A stretch of DNA of 5,326 nucleotides from Spirochaetales bacterium (GTDB lineage: Bacteria > Spirochaetota > Spirochaetia > DSM-27196 > SLST01). A model generated the notes under the pieces. The model did no database searches and was not told where the DNA came from. It was given only the letters and a program-made list of their open reading frames with translations. The translations under genes and the position numbers were made by a program. How positions within the stretch are numbered: the first letter of the stretch is position 1; each line of letters begins with the position of its first letter. The stretch covers positions 1 to 5,326 of the forward strand of contig JANQQY010000594.1 of NCBI GenBank assembly GCA_028284845.1. Direction: 5' to 3'. Shown here one piece after another: positions 1 to 5,326 of the stretch.

Positions 1-404
1 CGCTGGTTGAGATCGTCAACCATCTCGCGGACGAGGAGGATCTCGACTTTCGGACGAGACTCCGGCTGATCTCTGAGAATGCGAACACGGATTGGCCACC
101 GTTCGACCTCATCACTCCGGCGGAAGACGGAACCTATGCCTCGCGCGACCTCCCAGCCTCTGTCGATCGGTTTGCCTCTGAGCGCGCCCGCTCTCTGAGC
201 TGGCTTGAGAGCATCGGATCAATCGACACGAACACGCTCTATGCCGGTCGCGGCTCGGACAGGATCCCATTGCGCGCGGGGGATCTGATGAGCTCCTGGA
301 TCGCGCACGACTACTTCCACCTGCGTCAGATCGTACGAATCCGCTGGGACTATCTGGCAAGCGACCAAACGGAGTTTTCCCCACTCTACGCAGGAACGGA
401 GTAA
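1..404 (+). CDS. DinB-superfamily protein, C-terminal part (5' end outside window)
   Basis: The reading frame is open from the left edge (first full codon at 3) to a TAA at 402-404, giving 133 visible residues; the start lies outside. Near the visible N-terminus is the pattern VNHLADEE followed by FRTRLRLI, the usual first helix signature of DinB-like four-helix bundles, with a candidate metal ligand His at visible residue 7. Near the C-terminus is a second helix with His102 and His106 in AHDYFHLRQ, an H-x3-H pair. Together these form the three-His metal site of the DinB/YfiT superfamily. Members include bacillithiol- and mycothiol-dependent transferases and metal-dependent hydrolases, but many are uncharacterised, so the substrate cannot be named. 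The protein is probably cytoplasmic. Its stop lies 4 nt before the amidase ATG, so the two genes are very likely co-transcribed. The final residues also supply the GGAG ribosome site of the amidase. Confidence 0.85.
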   Translation, partial: LVEIVNHLADEEDLDFRTRLRLISENANTDWPPFDLITPAEDGTYASRDLPASVDRFASERARSLSWLESIGSIDTNTLYAGRGSDRIPLRAGDLMSSWIAHDYFHLRQIVRIRWDYLASDQTEFSPLYAGTE

Positions 405-408
405 TCAA

Positions 409-1893
409 ATGAGAGAGTGGACGATTGAAGAGCTGCAGCGCGCCTATGCAAACGGTGAGACCACGCCTGAAGAGGTTTGTTCCAACTACCTGGAGCGGAT
501 CGAAGAGATCGACCGGAATGGGCCGAAGGTAAATTCGGTCATTGAGATCAACCCTGATGCGCTCGAGATCGCCCGGACGCAGAGCAACGCGCAACAAACC
601 GGCCTTCTCCACGGCATCCCTGTCCTCATCAAGGACAATATCGATACCTCGGATCGCATGAAGACGACGGCCGGGAGCCTCGCTCTGGTAGACGCGCCTA
701 CGCCGTCGGATGCGTTTGTGGTGAAACGTCTGCGTGAGGAGGGAGCGATTATCCTTGGCAAGACGAATCTGAGCGAATGGGCCAACTTCAGAAGCTCGCG
801 ATCGAATAGTGGATGGTCGAGTCGAGGTGGCCAGACACGCAATCCCTACGTTCTCGATCGCTCGCCCTGTGGCTCGAGCTCAGGTTCCGGTGCGGCAATT
901 GCCGCTAATCTCGCGGTAGTCGCGATTGGGACGGAGACCGACGGATCAGTCACCTGCCCGAGCGCCCACAACTCGCTCGTCGGTCTAAAACCGACGATGG
1001 GGCTGGTGAGCAGGACCGGAATCATCCCTATCAGCGCCAGTCAGGATACAGCGGGCCCAATGGCGCGCACGGTCGCCGATGCCGCGATCCTGCTGCGCGC
1101 AATGATTGGAGCTGACCCGGAAGACGCCGTCACCGGCGACGCGGCGACGATCACGACGGGGCTCGCAGACGTTGAGAACGACGACCTGGACGGAAAACGC
1201 ATCGGTATTGTGCGCGACAAGGCCCTCGAATCACATCGGAATCGGGAGTGGCTCGCTCTCTTTAACGCTGCTGTGAAAGCGCTTGGGGAGGCCGGAGCGG
1301 TGATCGTTGACCCGATTGAGATGCCGGCGATGGAAGAGGTCGCGAAGAACGAGCTGACAGTCCTTCTCTACGAGTTCAAAGCCGGACTCGAATCGTATCT
1401 CAACCGACGCGGCGGAGACCTTCAATCTCTCGAAGACATCGTCAGATGGAACAACGATCACGCCGACTCGGTCCTCCGTCTCTTTGGCCAGGAGCATATG
1501 AACGAAGCGTTGGAATGCGGCAGCCTCGCTGACGAGAAGTATGTGACCGCTCTCAGAGAAAGCCGCAGGCTCGCCGGCGAGGAGGGACTCATCAAACTCC
1601 TTCGCGAGGAGAACCTTGATGCGCTGGCCGGCTTCTCGAACGGACCCTCCTGGATCATCGATCACATGGTAGGTGACTACTACACAGGCGGCGGCATGTC
1701 GCGTGCGCCCGCCGTTTCCGGTGCGCCGCACCTTACCCTTCCCATCGGATATGTCAACAGCCTTCCTGTCGGCATCTCGCTGGTTGGTGCGCACGGAGCG
1801 GACGGGGACCTTCTCCGGATGGGGTACACATTGGAGTCGCGGCTCAAGGCACGACGAGCGCCGGAGTTCATCCCAACGCTCGGGTTGAGGTAG
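409..1893 (+). CDS. Amidase-signature family hydrolase, peptide-amidase-like
   Basis: This 494-residue protein is a complete amidase-signature (AS) enzyme, which hydrolyses a carboxamide to acid and ammonia through a Ser-cisSer-Lys triad. The Lys is K75 in PVLIKDNIDT, the cis-Ser is most likely S156 in the GSSSGSG loop (155-161), and the nucleophile is S180 in TETDGSVTCPS. The 24-residue gap between the two serines matches the family. The stretch around 191-220 (VGLKPT, then a GIIPIS block and QDTAGPMARTVADA) and the C-terminal SGAPHLTLPIGY resemble Stenotrophomonas peptide amidase from memory more than GatA. No gatB or gatC gene is visible, which argues against a tRNA amidotransferase subunit. 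There is no signal peptide, so it should be cytoplasmic. The ATG follows GGAG (398-401) by 7 nt. It sits 4 nt after a DinB gene and 8 nt before a VOC gene. The natural substrate is unknown. Confidence 0.93.
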   Translation: MREWTIEELQRAYANGETTPEEVCSNYLERIEEIDRNGPKVNSVIEINPDALEIARTQSNAQQTGLLHGIPVLIKDNIDTSDRMKTTAGSLALVDAPTPSDAFVVKRLREEGAIILGKTNLSEWANFRSSRSNSGWSSRGGQTRNPYVLDRSPCGSSSGSGAAIAANLAVVAIGTETDGSVTCPSAHNSLVGLKPTMGLVSRTGIIPISASQDTAGPMARTVADAAILLRAMIGADPEDAVTGDAATITTGLADVENDDLDGKRIGIVRDKALESHRNREWLALFNAAVKALGEAGAVIVDPIEMPAMEEVAKNELTVLLYEFKAGLESYLNRRGGDLQSLEDIVRWNNDHADSVLRLFGQEHMNEALECGSLADEKYVTALRESRRLAGEEGLIKLLREENLDALAGFSNGPSWIIDHMVGDYYTGGGMSRAPAVSGAPHLTLPIGYVNSLPVGISLVGAHGADGDLLRMGYTLESRLKARRAPEFIPTLGLR

Positions 1894-1896
1894 GAG
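1887..1896 (+). promoter_or_regulatory. Shine-Dalgarno of the VOC gene, overlapping the amidase stop
   Basis: A purine-rich run ends in AGGAG at 1892-1896, 5 nt before the ATG at 1902. It overlaps the amidase TAG (1891-1893), so ribosomes finishing the amidase pass directly over this site. This favours coupled translation of the two genes and supports the chosen VOC start. Confidence 0.7.
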
Positions 1897-1901
1897 CGGC
1901 A

Positions 1902-2279
1902 ATGGCAGGGATCCTCTTTATTCGAACACGAGACCTTACGCGGCTCCGTCCCTTTTACGAGGACACGATGGAGATGGAGCCGTGGCTCGAGCAGGACGGC
2001 ATCGCGATCATGGCACACGAGAACCTGCTGCTTGGGCTGCATGAAGCCGATGCCGTGGATACCGACGGCTTGGTCACCTTCTGGTATGAGACGCGGAACG
2101 AAGTCGACGAGATGTACGAACGACTGCGCCCGACGGCCCTATCGCCGCCGAAGGTGAACACCACATACCGGATCTACAACTTCTTTGCGACAGATCCTGA
2201 TGGTCGGAAGATCGAGTGCCAAGCCTTCCTGCACCCAACGCGGCCAGTTTCCGGGGTTCCTGCGCGTGACGGCGCTTGA
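1902..2279 (+). CDS. VOC-superfamily (glyoxalase/bleomycin-resistance fold) protein
   Basis: The product is 125 residues, the usual size for a single VOC domain built of two beta-alpha-beta-beta-beta units. Visible hallmarks are the N-terminal strand and helix with RLRPFYED (14-21), the middle strand LVTFWYE (57-63) followed by a helix EVDEMYERL (67-75), and the ending FFATDPDGRKIECQ (94-107). Glu105 there is the usual last metal ligand. The first-strand position that often carries a His or Gln ligand reads FIRTRDL, so a complete metal site is not obvious. The enzyme may bind metal weakly or have a non-catalytic binding role. VOC proteins include glyoxalases, extradiol dioxygenases, epimerases and thiol transferases; this one cannot be placed. 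It is the last gene of the + strand unit, and its TGA lies in a hairpin shared with the converging gene. Confidence 0.85.
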   Translation: MAGILFIRTRDLTRLRPFYEDTMEMEPWLEQDGIAIMAHENLLLGLHEADAVDTDGLVTFWYETRNEVDEMYERLRPTALSPPKVNTTYRIYNFFATDPDGRKIECQAFLHPTRPVSGVPARDGA

Positions 2280-2293
2280 CCGCTCGGTCAGCG
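2273..2293. terminator. Hairpin between convergent genes; possible bidirectional terminator
   Basis: A perfect 5-bp inverted repeat, TGACC (2277-2281) and GGTCA (2286-2290), encloses a GCTC loop. CGC (2273-2275) and GCG (2291-2293) extend it to 8 bp with T2276 bulged. It holds the stop codons of both converging genes: TGA at 2277-2279 on + and TGA (read from 2290 to 2288) on -. There is no T-run on either side, so it is not a classic intrinsic terminator. It may slow polymerase, protect 3' ends or be chance. Confidence 0.35.
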
Positions 2294-3214
2294 TGACGAC
2301 GGGTACGGCGTTGTCAGGCTTGCAACGTCCCAGCCTGCAAGATTCGCGCCTCCTTGGTAGGCACTCTCAAGGAAACTGAGAAGGGCGGTACGCGGTTCGT
2401 CGCTCGTTCGAACCGCCTCGTAGGAGAGCATCGCCATTGGGCTGCCGTTGCTATCAACCCAACCCGCTTTCGCCGTTGGCAGGAGTGGGTGCGCATCAAG
2501 CCCATCCGGCGACGGAAAAGTATAGCTGTAGAACATGGGTTCGCGGACCATCGCATCTCCTGCCCAGAATCCGAAGCTCGATACCTCGTGCGAGTAGGCC
2601 TCGGCATCGGGACCCGAGACGCCCTCGGCTGCCGGAAGTCGAGTGCCGGAGAATCTGGTCACCGTCAGGTCCATGTGATGCCAATAGAGGTGAACCGGGC
2701 AGGTCTTGCCGTAGAACCGACCGGAGAACTCCTCAAATACACTGTTCACCCAGAGCATGATTCGCCAGAAGCGGTTCACATACTCCGGCTGATACGATTT
2801 CCAGTCGGTGATCTCTCCAAATCGTTTCTCGACCGGCAGATCGTAGGGACGATCGTAGATCTGAACCTCAACTCCAAGCGACTCCAAATGTGCAAAGAGC
2901 TCGTCATGGAAATCGGCGACCGAAAGACCATCACGCAACTCTGTGGTTCGCTCCTCTCCCTCGCTACTCAGCACGCGAAGTTGGTGTCGGATAAAGTCTA
3001 ATTCGATGGTAAGAGATCGGAGACCGTTTGCAAACGGCATGGGACCGGTCGACATACCAGTACTGGTCACGTAGAGAGTGACATTCCACCAGTGGTTGCG
3101 GTAGGGCATCAGTGCCATTCGAACTTTGCCCATCACCTGCAGGTAGAGGTGAAGCGTTTGTCGTGTATTGTCCCACTCATCAAGGGGCAGCGTAGGTAGT
3201 ACTTGGTCTCTCAT
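2288..3214 (-). CDS. DUF5996 family protein
   Basis: From the ATG at 3214 this encodes 308 residues and matches, from memory, the layout of the DUF5996 family, whose function is unknown. Landmarks, numbered from that ATG: LPLDEWDNTRQTLHLYLQ (near 9-26), a very conserved-looking NHWWNV (40-45), DFIRHQL (73-79), a SVADFHDELFAHLESLGVEV block (about 98-117), PEYVNRFW (143-150), VHLYWHHMDLTVTRFSG (174-190) and AYSHEVSSFGFWAGD (206-220). The many His, Trp and acidic residues in the last two blocks suggest a binding or catalytic pocket, but no known active site is recognisable. There is no signal peptide or membrane segment. The frame is open further up to a TTG at 3259, but the ATG at 3214 has the better ribosome site and begins just ahead of the family's conserved start. 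It follows a DinB gene by 46 nt on the same strand and converges on the VOC gene with 8 nt between them. Confidence 0.88.
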   Translation of the reverse strand: MRDQVLPTLPLDEWDNTRQTLHLYLQVMGKVRMALMPYRNHWWNVTLYVTSTGMSTGPMPFANGLRSLTIELDFIRHQLRVLSSEGEERTTELRDGLSVADFHDELFAHLESLGVEVQIYDRPYDLPVEKRFGEITDWKSYQPEYVNRFWRIMLWVNSVFEEFSGRFYGKTCPVHLYWHHMDLTVTRFSGTRLPAAEGVSGPDAEAYSHEVSSFGFWAGDAMVREPMFYSYTFPSPDGLDAHPLLPTAKAGWVDSNGSPMAMLSYEAVRTSDEPRTALLSFLESAYQGGANLAGWDVASLTTPYPSSR

Positions 3215-3219
3215 GCGGG

Positions 3220-3224
3220 CTCCT
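3220..3224 (-). promoter_or_regulatory. Shine-Dalgarno that selects the DUF5996 start
   Basis: On the - strand AGGAG lies 5 nt upstream of the ATG at 3214. The alternative starts in the same frame, an ATG at 3232 and a TTG at 3259, have no comparable site. The longer form would add 15 residues (MPGHPAVRTM and five more) with no family-like pattern. Confidence 0.65.
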
Positions 3225-3260
3225 GCGCTCATAGTACGAACCGCAGGGTGACCCGGCAAT

Positions 3261-3785
3261 CTACTCGAGGTCCCGGACGATCTCGTTCACCTGCTCAGTA
3301 TGAATCCTGTCATGCTCCGCCACGAGATAGATCCATTCGTAGAAGTTCAATCTACCAATGGGGTGAGGAGCAACAAGCGCGGTGCAATCATGCCCGCGGC
3401 CCATCTCGATCACGCTCTGGAGCCGCGGCGCGGAGGCAGCGAGGGAAGCGATAATCTCCTCCTCCAACCGGCCTGTGGGTTCAGTGCCCGGGAAGGCCGG
3501 AATCACGCCGTAGCTGGGCAATGCCTCACGGTAGTTCACGTTCACACTGACACGCTCCATGTCAGCTTGCTCGAGAGTACCGCGCTTCTGCGATCGCGCA
3601 ATAAGAAGCTCAAGGAGTCCGACGATTCGTGTCTGGGTATGATCGATGTGATCAAGGACACTCACTACGTGCCAGCGGTCCGGGCCCGGAGAGGTAAGCC
3701 TCATCGAAGGCGGACACGCTTCGATCGAATCCAACAGGGCGGCACGCGCGGCCGTCACTGCCGCTACCAACTCATCGTAGATCAT
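3261..3785 (-). CDS. DinB-superfamily protein (DinB_2-like)
   Basis: This complete 174-residue protein has the size and helix pattern of a DinB-like four-helix bundle. A Trp-containing segment, DRWHVVSVLDHIDHTQTRI (36-54), offers His46 or His49 as the first metal ligand. The last helix has the H-x3-H pair His158 and His162 in LVAEHDRIHTEQVNEI. The HPIGRLNFYEW stretch just before that helix (141-151) is also typical of the family. Relatives include thiol-dependent transferases and metal hydrolases; the substrate is not readable from sequence. It is clearly a different subfamily from the DinB protein at the left edge. The ATG overlaps the 3' end of the sulfatase by 14 nt and lacks a good Shine-Dalgarno (upstream reads TCCACGAGTCCCGGC), so its translation probably depends on the sulfatase being translated. 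DUF5996 follows 46 nt downstream. Confidence 0.87.
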   Translation of the reverse strand: MIYDELVAAVTAARAALLDSIEACPPSMRLTSPGPDRWHVVSVLDHIDHTQTRIVGLLELLIARSQKRGTLEQADMERVSVNVNYREALPSYGVIPAFPGTEPTGRLEEEIIASLAASAPRLQSVIEMGRGHDCTALVAPHPIGRLNFYEWIYLVAEHDRIHTEQVNEIVRDLE

Positions 3786-5301
3786 GCCGGGACTCGTGGA
3801 CCGGGGTATCGCCGATTCGCAGCATCTCAGCGTCGAGCTTTGCGGTCATCATGGTCACAGTCTCCGCGTACTCCGGATCATGGTAGACATTGATGAGTTC
3901 AAGCGGGTCGCTGCGAAGGTCGAAGAGCTCCCATTCCGGCTTGTCGGTTCCGGGATTCGCTCCGTCCTCGCCGCAGTCGTCGTTGTACCAGTAGATCAAC
4001 TTGTAGTCATGCGTTCGAATACCGTAGTGGGCGTACGCGTTGTGAATGGTGTCCTGATTCATCCAGTAGCGATGGTAGGCGAGGTCGGTCCAATCGTCCG
4101 GCGTCGAGCCCTCAAGCAGCGGCGCAATGGAACGGCCTTGCATGTAGTTGGGCTGCGTCACACCGGCGATATCAAGGAAGGTCTGCGCAAAATCGACGTT
4201 TGAAACCATGGCCTCACAGCTGCTTCCTGCCTTGACCGTCCCTGGATAACGAACAAGGAAGGGCATCTTGAAGCTCTCTTCATAGATAAATCGCTTGTCG
4301 AACCAGCCGTGTTCACCAAGGTAGAAGCCCTGGTCGGAGGTATAGAAGACGACGGTATTCTCTGCCAGGCCCGCCTCATCAAGGTAGTCGAGAAGTCGGC
4401 CTACATTCTCGTCCACAGAGTGCACGCACTGCAGGTACTTCTGCATGTAGCGCTGATACTTGAAGCGCTTGAGTTCAGCCTGCGTCGTAAAGGTGAACCG
4501 CTCTCCTGTGTTGCGGCATCGGACAGAAAAGCCTTCAAGATCGTCGTCCTCAGGAAATGGAACGTATCGATTGTTGCCCCAGCCAAGATTCATTCCGGGC
4601 GACTCCGGTGTCTGCACCAGATCGAGATCGTCGTAGGTCATATCCACAGCAATCCGCATGTGCGCCTGCTCGGCGGCACGCGCACGGTTCTTGTAGTCGT
4701 CGTCGTAGGTATCGGGCGTGGGAATGGGATCGGTGTAGAGCGAACGATGCTCGGGCTTCGGGTCCCACGGCCGATGCGGTGCCTTGTGATGGCACATGAG
4801 AAAGAACGGCTTCTCCGTGTCACGCTGCTCAAGCCATTCGATCGACTTGTCGGTGGTGATGTCGGTGACATAGCCATTCTCAACAATCGTTTCCCCCATC
4901 TCCGCGAAGACGGGATCGTGGTAGCGGCCCTGGCCGGGAAGAACGCTCCAGAAGTCGAATCCCGTGGGCCAGTGCTCCGCTCCCTGCCCCAGGTGCCACT
5001 TTCCAACAATCGCCGTCTGATAGCCGCCGGATCGCAGATGCTTTGCGACGTTTGGTAGTCGGTTATCGATGTGGGTGCTGAGCGTGGTCACCCGATTCAC
5101 ATGATTGTGCGTTCCCGTGAGGATCGTCGCACGACTTGGTGTGCAGATGGAGTTGGTGACGTAGCAATGGTCAAAGCGCATGCCCTCATTCGCGATCCGG
5201 TCGAGGTTCGGGGTCTGGTTGACCCGGCTACCGTAAGCACCGATCGCCTGGGCCGCGTGGTCGTCGGTCATGATAAAGAGAATGTTTGGTCGGGAATCCA
5301 T
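3772..5301 (-). CDS. Cys-type S1 family sulfatase, apparently cytoplasmic
   Basis: The 509-residue product is a full-length type I sulfatase that cleaves sulfate esters (or sulfamates). The formylglycine motif is CTPSR at 53-57, where Cys53 must be oxidised by FGE or an anSME enzyme; neither gene is in the window. Metal ligands Asp13 and Asp14 lie in FIMTDDH, with Asp323 and Gln324 in YTSDQGFYLGEHGW. Other active-site residues are Lys101 and His103 in GKWHLG, His176 in HKAPHRPW and Lys336 in FDKRF. The DQGFYLGEHGWFDKRF-IYEESFKMPFLVRYPG block resembles mucin-desulfating and GlcNAc-6-sulfatase-like members. The C-terminal subdomain has the usual YKLIYW and ELFDLRSDPLE pattern. Unlike most polymer-acting sulfatases it has no signal peptide, beginning MDSRPNILFIMTDD. 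AAGGA (5308-5312) lies 6 nt before the ATG, although the frame stays open to the window edge. Its stop overlaps the next DinB gene by 14 nt. The substrate is unknown. Confidence 0.94.
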   Translation of the reverse strand: MDSRPNILFIMTDDHAAQAIGAYGSRVNQTPNLDRIANEGMRFDHCYVTNSICTPSRATILTGTHNHVNRVTTLSTHIDNRLPNVAKHLRSGGYQTAIVGKWHLGQGAEHWPTGFDFWSVLPGQGRYHDPVFAEMGETIVENGYVTDITTDKSIEWLEQRDTEKPFFLMCHHKAPHRPWDPKPEHRSLYTDPIPTPDTYDDDYKNRARAAEQAHMRIAVDMTYDDLDLVQTPESPGMNLGWGNNRYVPFPEDDDLEGFSVRCRNTGERFTFTTQAELKRFKYQRYMQKYLQCVHSVDENVGRLLDYLDEAGLAENTVVFYTSDQGFYLGEHGWFDKRFIYEESFKMPFLVRYPGTVKAGSSCEAMVSNVDFAQTFLDIAGVTQPNYMQGRSIAPLLEGSTPDDWTDLAYHRYWMNQDTIHNAYAHYGIRTHDYKLIYWYNDDCGEDGANPGTDKPEWELFDLRSDPLELINVYHDPEYAETVTMMTAKLDAEMLRIGDTPVHESRHDLR

Positions 5302-5326
5302 GGAGCGTCCTTGCAGTGGAGTACGA

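Noticed and set aside
409..1893. GatA subunit of the tRNA amidotransferase
   Set aside because: No gatB or gatC neighbours, and the sequence around the nucleophile and the VSRTGIIPIS segment fit the peptide-amidase-like group better.
1231..1902. 223-codon open frame on - opposite the amidase
   Set aside because: The amidase signature, triad spacing and ribosome site on the + strand account for this DNA; the reverse frame has low-complexity, family-less composition.
2354..3001. 215-codon open frame on + opposite DUF5996
   Set aside because: It is antisense to a conserved-looking family protein and has no domain pattern of its own; it is best explained as a shadow.
3215..3259. Longer DUF5996 form starting at the TTG at 3259
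   Set aside because: It has no Shine-Dalgarno, adds 15 residues without family similarity, and begins 1 nt past the DinB stop; the ATG at 3214 with AGGAG is better supported.
3215..3260. Promoter or terminator in the 46-nt DinB-DUF5996 gap
   Set aside because: Apart from the AGGAG site I see no convincing -10/-35 pair and no stem followed by a T-run.
4309..5058. 249-codon open frame on + opposite the sulfatase
   Set aside because: It lies wholly antisense to a sulfatase with an intact active site, shows no recognisable domain, and reads as a frame shadow.

Overview
The window carries six protein-coding genes packed tail-to-tail on two strands, with almost no non-coding DNA. No RNA gene, mobile element, CRISPR array or long repeat was seen. 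The sequence is moderately GC-rich by eye, genes start with ATG behind purine-rich Shine-Dalgarno sites, and spacing is 4 to 46 nt or overlapping. This is a bacterial chromosome. The gene content (an S1 sulfatase, two DinB-fold proteins, a VOC protein, an amidase and a DUF5996 protein) fits a free-living, often environmental or marine, heterotroph. Nothing in the sequence fixes the phylum.

Left half, + strand (1-2279): the 3' part of a DinB-superfamily gene, then an amidase-signature hydrolase most like peptide amidase (409-1893), then a short VOC (glyoxalase/bleomycin-resistance fold) protein (1902-2279). Gaps of 4 and 8 nt mark one transcription unit that enters from outside the window.

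Right half, - strand (5301 down to 2288): a cytoplasmic-looking Cys-type S1 sulfatase (5301-3772), a second, different DinB-superfamily protein whose start overlaps the sulfatase stop by 14 nt (3785-3261), and a DUF5996 protein (best start 3214, end 2288). These also look like one operon, starting at or just beyond the right edge.

The two units converge at 2273-2293, where only 8 nt separate the coding regions. A small hairpin there includes both stop codons and could serve both directions.

Functionally the amidase and sulfatase are hydrolases with clear, intact active sites. The two DinB proteins keep the His metal triad seen in the thiol-dependent transferase/hydrolase superfamily. The VOC and DUF5996 genes have no assignable substrate. 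A shared role in breaking down or detoxifying small amidated or sulfated molecules is possible but is inference only. I found no strong evidence of a new defence or mobile system; the most useful leads are the DUF5996/DinB/sulfatase linkage, the missing sulfatase export signal and the shared stop-codon hairpin.
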